Assembly (NCBI GenBank): GCA_021823325.1
Contig: JAKAOG010000002.1
Coordinates: 1 to 64,000, forward strand
Origin: an archaeon
GTDB lineage: Archaea; Thermoproteota; Nitrososphaeria; Nitrososphaerales; Gagatemarchaeaceae
DNA: 64,000 nt
Direction of reading: 5' to 3'
Both the position numbers and the translations under genes were made by a program. Positions 33,958 through 41,886 of this stretch are shown in pieces. The stretch's first letter is position 1; each line of letters starts with the position of its first letter. The notes beneath the pieces were generated by a model. It ran no database searches, was not told the origin of the DNA, and saw only the letters and a list, made by a program, of their open reading frames with translations.

Positions 33958-34440
33958 CTAGGCGAAGCCCGCCGCTACCATCGCCGTAAGCGTCAGGAGC
34001 ATCAGTGCGAATTCAATCACGGAGGCCCGACCGAGAGCCATCTGAGCGCCCGCGAGCCCATCGTTGGAGCCGCCGCTCTGGACCAGCGCGGTAAGCCGCC
34101 TGCCTGCGGGGACGAGAGCCATGAGCGCGAAGGCGTATGTCCCCAGGCCGAGGACGCCTCCTGCGGCCACAGACAAGCTCCACGCGTCCAGGACGACTGG
34201 TTTGCCCCAAGACATGGCCACGAACAGGACCGCTCCCGAGGCCAGCAGCATGGGCACCACTAAGGTGAGGAACCTGTCCATCTTCGGGAAGAACCGCATC
34301 ATGAACTCTGACCTGGACGGGGGAGAGAGGGTGGAGACGACCGGGCCCAGGACGGCGAAGAAGAGGACGGCGGAGCCTATCCAGACGGCCGCGAGGAATA
34401 TGTGGAGCCATGCGACGACGGCGATGACGAAGGAGCCCAG
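33958..34440 (-). CDS. CopD/DUF2269-like membrane protein
   Basis: The ORF track begins at ATG 34302 (114 residues), but the frame continues upstream through a family-like segment (AWLHIFLAAVWIGSAVLFF) with no ATG, GTG or TTG. It reaches a CTG at 34440, 3 bases after the in-frame TGA of the RHH gene. With it the protein has about 160 residues and four helices, normal for CopD-like proteins, which are linked to copper or redox functions. The start is therefore a CTG, or the sequence has an error here. No copper gene is adjacent. Confidence 0.6.
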   Translation of the reverse strand: MGSFVIAVVAWLHIFLAAVWIGSAVLFFAVLGPVVSTLSPPSRSEFMMRFFPKMDRFLTLVVPMLLASGAVLFVAMSWGKPVVLDAWSLSVAAGGVLGLGTYAFALMALVPAGRRLTALVQSGGSNDGLAGAQMALGRASVIEFALMLLTLTAMVAAGFA

Positions 34441-34443
34441 CGG

Positions 34444-34620
34444 TCACCCTCTCCGCGCACGGCCGGACTCCTCGGGTATCAAGCCGAGAGATTCGACGAA
34501 ACGCCCTACGGCGTCTCCGACCACCTCGTCCCTGTCTCTGTAGCCCAGCCTCAGCGCCACCTCGTCCAGCTTCGCGGCCAGCTCTCGGCTGATCTTGACT
34601 TTCACGTACCCGCGCTTCAA
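34444..34620 (-). CDS. Small ribbon-helix-helix protein
   Basis: A 58-residue protein absent from the ORF track because of its size. VKVKISRELAAKLDEVALRLG and DEVVGDAVGRFVESL form one CopG-like ribbon-helix-helix. It begins at TTG and its TGA is followed 3 bases later, in frame, by the putative CTG start of the CopD-like gene, so the two are probably one operon. It may repress that operon. Confidence 0.65.
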   Translation of the reverse strand: MKRGYVKVKISRELAAKLDEVALRLGYRDRDEVVGDAVGRFVESLGLIPEESGRARRG

Positions 34621-34721
34621 CTCAAAGCTTCCGCAAGAAGGAACGTCCCGCCCCGGCGTCGCCTGGAAGCAACGTGCGCAGGCTAGGCCCGGACATCCCT
34701 CTAAAACGACGGGGGAGAGCC

Positions 34722-34727
34722 AAAAAA
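34722..34727 (-). terminator. T-run terminator of the beta-helix gene
   Basis: On the minus strand CCCCCTTTTTTGG follows the stop codon of the beta-helix gene by 17 bases; an oligo-T run is the usual archaeal termination signal. Confidence 0.5.
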
Positions 34728-34743
34728 GGGGGAGCGTCGGCCA

Positions 34744-36117
34744 CTAGCCACGTTTCCTCACCGAGAGGACCACGGCTGCGAGGCCGAGCACTATCGCCAC
34801 TCCTAGCGCTGCGTATGACACGATGCTCAGAGTTGATACCTGTCCGTTTGCGCTGTTGACTGTCGAGCTCATGGAATCGACCGTGCCTGAAAGGGCGCTT
34901 AACCCGCTGCTGAGCGAAGAGAGTGACAGCTGGGAGACGGTCGCTCCCTGGACCGGTACTGTCACGGTGCTGTCGAAGCTGTTGTCTGAGAGGACTGCGG
35001 TTTCAGTCGCGTTCGCCGCGAGGACTCCGAAGAACTCGTTGTGTATGAAGTTCCCAGAGATGGTCGTCTGCGTCACGATGGTGGAGCCGTTTATGTCGCC
35101 GATCAGGGTTATCCCAGTGGTCTTGGGGCCGAAGCCGGCGTTGCCGCCGACCACGTTCCCGACGACCATGGTCCCGGAGACCAGGTCGCCTGGGGTGTTG
35201 CTGTGGACTACTATCCCAGGTATCAGGTTGTTGAGGACGGTGTTGTCGATCACGCTGTTGTTTATCGCCGATGTGTGAGGGACGTCGGCGGCGACCACGA
35301 TACCTCCGGGGAGGCCGTTGCCCACGTAGTTGGCGCTCACCACGTTGTTGATGACGCCCTCGCCAGGATTGTACGCCGCCACCACTATACCGCAGCCACC
35401 CGCGTTACCTATCACCGTGTTGCCGGTGACGACGTTCCCGGAAGCAGGATTCGGCGTCCCGCTGCTCAGGCCGCCAGGGTTGAGTTGACCGTCGTCGGCC
35501 ACGCCGATGCCTCCATCGGCGACGTTGTTTATGACCGTGTTCGCTGCGACCGTGGAGCTCGAGGTCCCGACCAGTTCGATGGCCTTGTTCTCCTCTATGC
35601 AGGGAGAGGTGGGCGCGGCGGGTGCCGCGGGGCAGGCCAAAGGCTTGAGGCCGTTGTTCGCAACCAGGTTGTCCTCGACGGTGACGTCGGCCGAGTCCTG
35701 GACGAAGATCCCATGGTTGTCGGCGTGCGACACCGTGAAGCCTTCGATCACGGTCCCGCTCGCAGCGGGGCCTATGACCTCGATGCCGTAGGTCTGGCCG
35801 AAGGCGTTGACGACCGTGATGGAGGGCTGTGAGCTTGCCGACTCGAGGGTGACGCGCTTGGTTATGTTCACCATCTCGTTGTATGTCCCGGGCTCGACGA
35901 CCACCACCGCCCCAGGGGGCGCGACCGACGTAGCATGGGTGATCGTGGCGTATGGGCTCCCTATCGAGCCGCTTCCGGTCGCGTCACTCCCCGTGGGACT
36001 GACATAGATCAATGGGGGGGACTGGGCGCTAGCAGGCAGAGCGGAGACGACGCCGACGAAGCCAAAGATGAGCAGAGAGCATAGGAGTAGAAACGATTGG
36101 ACGTTTCGCCTTTGCAT
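34744..36117 (-). CDS. Secreted beta-helix protein with C-terminal anchor
   Basis: The 457-residue protein has a signal peptide (about 1-32, ending ASAQS), then a right-handed parallel beta-helix. The YVSPTGSDATGSGSIGSPYATI opening and repeats such as DNHGIFVQDSADVTVEDN and NVVGGN are typical of NosD/pectate-lyase-like folds. A coiled-coil-prone stretch (about 395-430) and a final transmembrane helix with RKRG follow. It is likely displayed on the cell surface; binding or cleavage of polysaccharide is possible but not shown. A TATA-like GCTTAACTA is about 32 nt upstream. Confidence 0.83.
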   Translation of the reverse strand: MQRRNVQSFLLLCSLLIFGFVGVVSALPASAQSPPLIYVSPTGSDATGSGSIGSPYATITHATSVAPPGAVVVVEPGTYNEMVNITKRVTLESASSQPSITVVNAFGQTYGIEVIGPAASGTVIEGFTVSHADNHGIFVQDSADVTVEDNLVANNGLKPLACPAAPAAPTSPCIEENKAIELVGTSSSTVAANTVINNVADGGIGVADDGQLNPGGLSSGTPNPASGNVVTGNTVIGNAGGCGIVVAAYNPGEGVINNVVSANYVGNGLPGGIVVAADVPHTSAINNSVIDNTVLNNLIPGIVVHSNTPGDLVSGTMVVGNVVGGNAGFGPKTTGITLIGDINGSTIVTQTTISGNFIHNEFFGVLAANATETAVLSDNSFDSTVTVPVQGATVSQLSLSSLSSGLSALSGTVDSMSSTVNSANGQVSTLSIVSYAALGVAIVLGLAAVVLSVRKRG

Positions 36118-36444
36118 TTTCGACGCTTTAGGCAGGCGGCGCGTAGTTAAGCCGCGGGTTTCCCTGAAGACGGAAACCCGGGTTCTGCGAGGCTTCGGCC
36201 GTCCACGCGACAGCCCCTGCTGCGATCATCGCCGAGCGGGAGAGCAGGGCTGTATCCGGTTCCCTCTCCCTTGACAAGTGGCGTCATGCCCACCCTGCCG
36301 CATCGGTCCTGACGTGGCCAGCGAGTAGAGGGCAGGGCAGGCGGCTCGGCAGGACGGGAGGGTTCTCGCCGCACCCTGGTTCACGACGGGCTGGCAGGGG
36401 CGGCCCGAGGCGAATCAGTCAGGGCGCCCGAGGGACAGGGAAGT
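36118..36444. other. Intergenic stretch with a 9-bp inverted repeat
   Basis: No gene is seen. At 36155-36180 CGGGTTTCC and GGAAACCCG form a perfect 9-bp stem with an 8-base loop, adjacent to the presumed TATA box of the beta-helix gene. It could be an operator or the 3' hairpin of an unseen transcript. The rest shows nothing I can name. Confidence 0.4.
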
Positions 36445-37317
36445 TCAAGCCAGGGCCTTCTTCACCAAGGCGGGCACCTCCATCGGGGTCATCGCCACCC
36501 GGACCCCCGCCTCGTTCAGCGCCTTGATCTTCGAGTCCGCCGTCCCGACGTTCCCGTAGATTATCGCGCCCGCGTGCCCCATCTTCTTCTCCTTCGGAGC
36601 GTGCCTCCCCGCGACGTACGCGACGATGGGCTTCCTGTATCCTGACCTGCTTATGTGGCGCGCGAGGCGCTCCTCCGCGTCTCCCCCGATCTCCCCCACC
36701 GTTACCACGGCCTTCGTCTCTGGCATCCCCTGGACGAAGTCCATCCACTCTATCGAGGTGGAGCCGTTGATCGGGTCCCCTCCTATCCCCACGGCGAGGG
36801 ACTGGCCGTACCCTGCCGCGGTGAGCTGCCCCGCTATCTCGTACGTCAGGGTGCCGCTCCGCGAATAGAGGGCGACCCCTCCGGGGGTGAAGGAAGGCGC
36901 GGGCATTATGCCGAGCTTCACCTTCTGCGCCGGTATGATGATGCCTGGGCAGTTGGGGCCGATTATGGTCGCCCCCTTGCTCTGGGCGAGCTGCACCAGC
37001 TTCAGCTCGTCCCTTACGGGGACGTGCTCTGTTATGATGACGAGGAGCTTAACCCCCGCCTCGAGCGCCTCGACGCCTGCAGGGAGCGTGAACTCCGCGG
37101 GGACGAAACAGACCGAGGTCTTCGCGCCTGACTTGCCCACCGCGTCGGCGACGGTGTCATAGACCGGGACCCCTTCCACCGTCTGACCCCCCTTGCCCGG
37201 CGTCGCGCCCGCGGCGACGTTCGTGCCGTAGTCCAGCATGAGCCTGGTGTGCAGCCTGCCGTACCTGCCGGTGATGTTCTGCACGATCACCGGGTCGCCT
37301 TTCTTGGGGAGGATCAT
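36445..37317 (-). CDS. sucD: Succinyl-CoA synthetase alpha subunit
   Basis: The 290-residue subunit binds CoA and carries the phosphohistidine. GRYGRLHTRLMLDYGTNVAAGATPGKGG is the N-terminal CoA-binding Rossmann part, IGPNCPGII is a conserved turn, and KKMGHAGAI holds the active-site His near residue 245. With SucC it converts succinyl-CoA and ADP or GDP to succinate. Its ATG overlaps the sucC stop by 4 bases, so the two are coupled. Confidence 0.94.
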   Translation of the reverse strand: MILPKKGDPVIVQNITGRYGRLHTRLMLDYGTNVAAGATPGKGGQTVEGVPVYDTVADAVGKSGAKTSVCFVPAEFTLPAGVEALEAGVKLLVIITEHVPVRDELKLVQLAQSKGATIIGPNCPGIIIPAQKVKLGIMPAPSFTPGGVALYSRSGTLTYEIAGQLTAAGYGQSLAVGIGGDPINGSTSIEWMDFVQGMPETKAVVTVGEIGGDAEERLARHISRSGYRKPIVAYVAGRHAPKEKKMGHAGAIIYGNVGTADSKIKALNEAGVRVAMTPMEVPALVKKALA

Positions 37318-38411
37318 CGCGACTTCACCACGGCCTCGACGGCCTCAGGCGCCGTCCTGAACAGTTTGACGGGGGTCTTGGCGAGCATCTTCCTCGCCTC
37401 CTCCTCTTCGGCTCCGCTGACCCTGGCGAAGACGGGCTTGGACTTCCCGTCCTTGGTCACAGACTCGAGCCCAGCTGCCACGTCCGTCGTCCGCGTGATG
37501 CCCCCGTAGATGTTCACCAGGATCCTCCGCACGCCGGGGAGCCTGTTCACGAGGCGGAGCGCCGCCTCGATCCTCTCCTGCTGCGCGCCCCCGCCGAGGT
37601 CGAGGAAGCACGCAGGGCTCCCTCCCGCGTCTCCGACCAGGTCGAGCGTCGAAAGCACCAGCCCCGCCCCGTTGCCGACCACCGCGAGGTCCCCTCCGAG
37701 CCTGACGAAGGCGAACCCCTGTCGCGAAGCCTCCCCTTCGAACTCGTCTTCAGGGTGGAGCTTGGAGAACTCTGGGTGCCTGAACAGCGCGTTGTCGTCT
37801 ATGATCACCTTCGCGTCGAGGGGCATCAGCGTCCCGTCCTTACCCACGGCGACCGGGTTGATCTCGGCGAGCTCGCACTCCTTCTCTCTCGAAAGGCGCT
37901 CGAGCGAAAGCAGTATCTTGGAGAACTGGGCGTTCTGTCCCGACGGCAGCCCGAGCTGGGACGCGACCTCGTCGGCGAAACCCTGGCTCGCCCCCTCCAC
38001 CGGGATCTTGCGCATGACCTTGCCTGACATCGACTCGACGTCGACCCCCCCTGACTTCGCGGCTATCGCCACGAACGACCTGTCTCCCCTGTCGAGGGTG
38101 ACAGAGAGATACATCTCGGCGTCGTGAGGGTACGCCTCTTCCAGCAAGAGCGATGACGGCACTTCTCCGCCGATGGCGAGGCCGAATATGCGCGCCGCTT
38201 CCTTCTCCGCCTGGGACGCGTCGTTCACGAGCGCGATCCCGCCTGCCTTGCCTCGCCCGCCGGCCAGAACCTGCGACTTCACCGCGACGGGGGCCTTCAG
38301 CGAGGCGAACGCGCCCCTGACCCCGTCTACGTCGGTGACCAGGACAGACTTCGGCACCGGGAGCCCATACGACTTGAAGAGCTCCTTCGCCTGATACTCG
38401 AAGAGCCTCAC
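37314..38411 (-). CDS. sucC: Succinyl-CoA synthetase beta subunit
   Basis: The 365-residue beta subunit has an N-terminal ATP-grasp domain (FEYQAKELFKSYGLPVP, VLAGGRGKAGGI, and ELAEINPV with a metal-binding Glu-Asn) and a C-terminal CoA-ligase domain (CFLDLGGGA, RILVNIYGGITRTTDVA). Length is somewhat below the E. coli enzyme. It belongs to the TCA cycle. It is first in the sucCD operon, with sucD following through a 4-base overlap. Confidence 0.94.
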   Translation of the reverse strand: MRLFEYQAKELFKSYGLPVPKSVLVTDVDGVRGAFASLKAPVAVKSQVLAGGRGKAGGIALVNDASQAEKEAARIFGLAIGGEVPSSLLLEEAYPHDAEMYLSVTLDRGDRSFVAIAAKSGGVDVESMSGKVMRKIPVEGASQGFADEVASQLGLPSGQNAQFSKILLSLERLSREKECELAEINPVAVGKDGTLMPLDAKVIIDDNALFRHPEFSKLHPEDEFEGEASRQGFAFVRLGGDLAVVGNGAGLVLSTLDLVGDAGGSPACFLDLGGGAQQERIEAALRLVNRLPGVRRILVNIYGGITRTTDVAAGLESVTKDGKSKPVFARVSGAEEEEARKMLAKTPVKLFRTAPEAVEAVVKSR

Positions 38412-38499
38412 GTCAGGCGCGCCTTTGGCATCGCGATTAAAGGTAGCGCCCTAATCCGGCCTGACGGCCTCCTCCATCTGGATGAATCGTGCGGAGAGG

Positions 38500-38508
38500 A
38501 TTTATAGC
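38500..38508 (+). promoter_or_regulatory. TATA box of alba
   Basis: GATTTATAGC is a strong TATA box centred about 26 nt before the ATG of the Alba gene, consistent with an abundant leaderless mRNA. Confidence 0.65.
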
Positions 38509-38529
38509 CCGTGAGCGACTCAGAGCCTA

Positions 38530-38838
38530 ATGGCCAACCAACCAGAACATGAGGAAATGCAACCACGCGAACCAAACACGATCTTCGTAGGCAAGAAGCC
38601 GACGATGAACTACGTTCTTGCCGTGCTTACGCAGATCAACAACGGGTCCAACTCAGTCACCGTGAAGGCTCGAGGACGCGCCATCTCGAGGGCAGTCGAC
38701 GTAGCCCAGGTGTTGACCAAGCGGTTCGCCACTGACGTCAAGGTGCAGGGCATCTCCATCAACACGGAGCAGGTCAAGAGCACCATGACAGGCGGCATGA
38801 GCAACGTCTCCTCCATAGAGATCAAGCTCGGAAAGTAG
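38530..38838 (+). CDS. albA: Alba DNA/RNA-binding chromatin protein
   Basis: The 102-residue protein is a full-length Alba: TIFVGKKPTMNYVLAVLTQ, then VKARGRAISRAVDVAQVLTKRF with the Lys/Arg that contact nucleic acid, and a C-terminal SIEIKLGK strand. A 16-residue polar N-terminal extension precedes the fold. It packages DNA and binds RNA in many archaea. It is a single gene with its own strong promoter. Confidence 0.94.
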   Translation: MANQPEHEEMQPREPNTIFVGKKPTMNYVLAVLTQINNGSNSVTVKARGRAISRAVDVAQVLTKRFATDVKVQGISINTEQVKSTMTGGMSNVSSIEIKLGK

Positions 38839-39033
38839 AGTCTCGGAGACGGCTACCGTATCGCTGCGCGGGCAGCGTGAGCTATGAAAGCGCTGACAGG
38901 AAGTCGCCGCCCTGGTCCTGAAGCCGCCGGCACGGGGCGAGGACGCGCAGGGGTCGGCCGCGGGACCCTCCCCCCGGCCCTGACCCGTCTGCTCCGAACG
39001 TTTTTTATGCGTGTGCAAGGGCACGTTTCTTCG

Positions 39034-39570
39034 ATGCAGCCGAAGCTCCCCATCTGCTTTTTCGACGCCAAGACGGGGATACTCTGCGGCAACTGCGAAG
39101 CGAGGCTCGCGAAGGGAGAGATATCCCAGGCCGAAGTGGACGCTTCGAAGGCGGTCGCCCAGCTTTCAGACAAGGTGGTGGAGCTCGGAAAGGTGACCCT
39201 GAAGAGGGCCTACGAGGCGAAGGGAGGCTACGTGCTCGAGTTCGACCCCTCGGACCTGGCGGCGCTGAGGTCCAACCCCATGCTCGTCGAGGAGCTAGAG
39301 AACCACCTCAAGGGGAGGGTCTGGGTCGTCGGCGCAGGCGGGAGCGAGAGGAAGTTCCTCGAAGACATATTCTTCCCGGCGAAGGTGCTCACGGTGAACA
39401 CGGTGTACCTCCCCGACGGGGAGAAGAAGACGAAGGTCATAGTCCCGGCGAGGAGGAGCGAGAGGAGGATCGGGGACTTCGACAAGCTGAGGGAGGCGGT
39501 GATGCGCGCAAGGGGGATCGACCTGCTGGTCGAGACTGAGCGCGAGGTCGCTGCGAGCCTCTATTCATAA
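39034..39570 (+). CDS. NusA-like KH-domain factor, archaeal type
   Basis: The 178-residue protein starts at ATG 39034 (LPICFFDAKTGILCGNCEARL), which matches the N-terminus of archaeal NusA-like proteins with its Cys pair CGNC, followed by helical linker and two KH-like RNA-binding parts (RVWVVGAGGSERKFLED, KVLTVNTVYLPDG). A T-rich TATA box at 38999-39008 lies about 28 nt upstream, so the 50 extra ORF-track residues are dropped. Probable roles are in transcription elongation/termination or RNA binding. Confidence 0.8.
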   Translation: MQPKLPICFFDAKTGILCGNCEARLAKGEISQAEVDASKAVAQLSDKVVELGKVTLKRAYEAKGGYVLEFDPSDLAALRSNPMLVEELENHLKGRVWVVGAGGSERKFLEDIFFPAKVLTVNTVYLPDGEKKTKVIVPARRSERRIGDFDKLREAVMRARGIDLLVETEREVAASLYS

Positions 39571-39620
39571 CCGACGACCGACACGTCCGGATGCCGGCGG
39601 CGGGGCCGCGCATACAGGAG

Positions 39621-40940
39621 CTAGGGCTGCAGTCTCTCCGGGTCTCTCGGGAAGAGCACCGCCTCCTTCACGTTCTCGATGCCGAGGAGCTTTGCGGTGA
39701 ACCGCTCGATGCCGAAGGAGAACCCGCCGTGCGGCGGGACGCCGTAGCGGAACGGCTCGGTGAACCATTCTAGCGACTTCGCGTCCATCTCCTTCTCCCT
39801 GATCTGGGCCATGATCCTGTCGTGGCGGTGCTCGCGCTGCCCGCCTGAGGACAGCTCGAGGCTCCCGAAGAAGAAGTCCGTCGACCTTGCGTACCCGGGG
39901 TCGTCGTCGTACCGCATTATGTAGAACGGCTTGGGCCTCGACGGGAACCTGCTGACGAAGAAGAAGTCGGTGCCGTACTTCTCCCTGGCGTACGACGCGA
40001 GGAGGTCCTTCGCCTCTTCGTCCAGATCCTCGTCCCGAGGGAGCTTCTTCCCCTTCGACTCCAGTATGCCGTAGACGTCAGGGAAGTCGATCTCGGGGAA
40101 CGGGATCTTCGGCATGGGCAGCTCCCGCTTCAGTGCGGCGAGGTCTCCGGAGCACCGCTTCACGGCCTTCTCTATCCCGTGCACCACCATCTCCTCCTCC
40201 ACGCGCATCACGTCCCTCTCGTCTCTGATGAAACCCATCTCGGGAGCGATGGTCCTGTGTTCGCTGAGGTGGCGCGGGGTGTGCGAAAGCTCCGCGCGCC
40301 AGTTGGTCCCGAGGTCGTAGATCCTGTCGAAACCGCCGGCGACGGTGAGCTGCCTGTGCAGCTGGGGGTCCTGCCTGAGGAACGCCTCCCTCCCGTAGTA
40401 GTCTATCTTGAATACCTCGGACCCGCCTTCCGACACCCCGCCGATGATGCTGGGGGTGAACGCCCTGATGAACCCCGCACCCTGGAGGTACTCCTCGAAC
40501 CCCTGCACGAGCGCGTTCTCTATGTTGAAGACGGCCGTCGTCTCGGGCCTCCTGAGCTCCAGGGACCTCCACTCGAGCCTGGTGTCGAGCGAAGCTGGGG
40601 TGACGCCGCGCGGGTCGAGAGGGAGCGGGGACGCGGCCTTCGCGACGACCTCGATGGACGACGGGAGTATCTCGAAGCCGTGCCTTGCCGCCTTCGCTTC
40701 CTTCACCTCTCCGAGGCACGATATCACGTCCTCCTGATGGAGGCTCGCGACGAGCGCGAAGAGCTCCGGGGTGACCGACTTCTTCGGCACCGCCACCTGC
40801 ACTATCCCCCTCGAGCTGCGGAGGAGGACGAAGCTTATGCCGCCGAGGACCCTGACGTCGTGCACCCACCCCTCGAGGCGGACCTCTCTGCCTATCCTCT
40901 TCGCGAGGTCGGCCGGGGTGAACGGCTCCTGCATGGACAT
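39621..40940 (-). CDS. aspS: Aspartyl-tRNA synthetase
   Basis: The 439-residue class IIb synthetase has an N-terminal OB anticodon-binding domain (GWVHDVRVLGGISFVLLR) and the archaeal-type catalytic core without the bacterial insertion: motif 2 FRQDPQLHRQ-like region (LRQDPQLHRQLT), GTNWRAE, SGGQREHRHD and the motif 3 GFSFGIERF. Whether it also charges tRNA-Asn cannot be read from here. The gene on either side is unrelated. Confidence 0.94.
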   Translation of the reverse strand: MSMQEPFTPADLAKRIGREVRLEGWVHDVRVLGGISFVLLRSSRGIVQVAVPKKSVTPELFALVASLHQEDVISCLGEVKEAKAARHGFEILPSSIEVVAKAASPLPLDPRGVTPASLDTRLEWRSLELRRPETTAVFNIENALVQGFEEYLQGAGFIRAFTPSIIGGVSEGGSEVFKIDYYGREAFLRQDPQLHRQLTVAGGFDRIYDLGTNWRAELSHTPRHLSEHRTIAPEMGFIRDERDVMRVEEEMVVHGIEKAVKRCSGDLAALKRELPMPKIPFPEIDFPDVYGILESKGKKLPRDEDLDEEAKDLLASYAREKYGTDFFFVSRFPSRPKPFYIMRYDDDPGYARSTDFFFGSLELSSGGQREHRHDRIMAQIREKEMDAKSLEWFTEPFRYGVPPHGGFSFGIERFTAKLLGIENVKEAVLFPRDPERLQP

Positions 40941-40976
40941 GGGGTCAGCGGAGCGGGGATATGAGCTTGGGTGCGC

Positions 40977-41348
40977 CTAGCCGAACGTCCGCCGCGGAGC
41001 GGCTTTCTCCAGGGCGAAGAAGGTCGGGGCCGCGTCGGGGGTCAGGACCCTCATGTTGTAGAAGAGGGCCAGCTTCTGGGCTGCGTCGCTCGCCGTCCCC
41101 GGGGGACAGACGATGTTGACGGCGCACCCTGAGTCGAACTTCTTTGCGAACGACCTCACCACCTCGACCTCGTTCACCTCTTCGTAGAAGTCGAAGGCGT
41201 AGCTGTGGTTCCCGTCGGTGAATAGGAGGTCGAACTTGTGCTCCACCCCGGAGCTCCCTTGGAGAGCGTGGGGGCTTATCGCGGTAAGGCCTGCCTTGAG
41301 AGCGCTGACCTCAAGGGCGAGCTTCTCGAACTCCAATCTTGCCCACAC
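40977..41348 (-). CDS. Protein of unknown function, endonuclease-like features
   Basis: About 123 residues from GTG 41348, which is about 23 nt downstream of a TATA box (GCTTATATGC on the minus strand). A helix is followed by VEHKFDLLFTDGNHSYAF and EEVNEVEVVRSF, then a beta strand NIVCPP and a helix. This order is loosely reminiscent of PD-(D/E)xK nucleases, but the catalytic Lys is missing, so I do not assign one. It precedes aspS on the same strand by 36 bases. Confidence 0.6.
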   Translation of the reverse strand: MWARLEFEKLALEVSALKAGLTAISPHALQGSSGVEHKFDLLFTDGNHSYAFDFYEEVNEVEVVRSFAKKFDSGCAVNIVCPPGTASDAAQKLALFYNMRVLTPDAAPTFFALEKAAPRRTFG

Positions 41349-41691
41349 CTGCGGGCCCGAGGTTCGCATATAAGCACTCTGCACCCCTGATACATGTATC
41401 ACCTTTCTCGATTCTAGAGCTTCCTAACGGGCAGATCGCCCCGGAAGGCGACTAAAGTCAGATGCGCGGGAATCCCACAGAGAGCGAAGTAGCTATCGGA
41501 GCCCAAACCAGACTAGAGCATTGGCTACTTGGCAAGAGTCCGCTCACCGGTCTGTGTTTCGGTCTTGGCTCTGGTAACTCAGCGGAATCTCCTTCGGAAT
41601 CGTCTCGCTGTTAACTGTCGGCATCTGGCTTAGTTAGGAACGATTTCGCCGAGTATCTTCAGTTGGGAGTGGAAGAGCTTTTGTGGGATGA

Positions 41692-41886
41692 GCCTCGCGC
41701 CAAGAGTTCCCCTCGACCGTGCACACTCAGGACATCTCACTTGGCGGGGTCGTCCACAACAGCAAGATGGAACGCATGAACGGGGATGTGAGAGACAGGG
41801 AGAAGGTCATGACGGGTCTCAAGAGGATGGAAGCGCCTATTCTGAAGGGCGTCCAGATCTACCACAACTTCGCGAGGCCTTCTTCC
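41692..41886 (+). mobile_element. Remnant of a DDE transposase at the 3' end of cdvC
   Basis: One frame reads QEFPSTVHTQDISLGGVVHN, then KMERMNGDVRDREKVM and ILKGVQIYHNFARP, a good match to the C-terminal catalytic part of IS6/IS240-type archaeal transposases, including the last Glu of the DDE triad in KMERMNG. It has no start and no N-terminal half, and it stops being transposase-like where the stop of cdvC begins. The lower-GC gap upstream (41349-41691) shows no gene. An ancient insertion that has decayed is likely. Confidence 0.7.
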
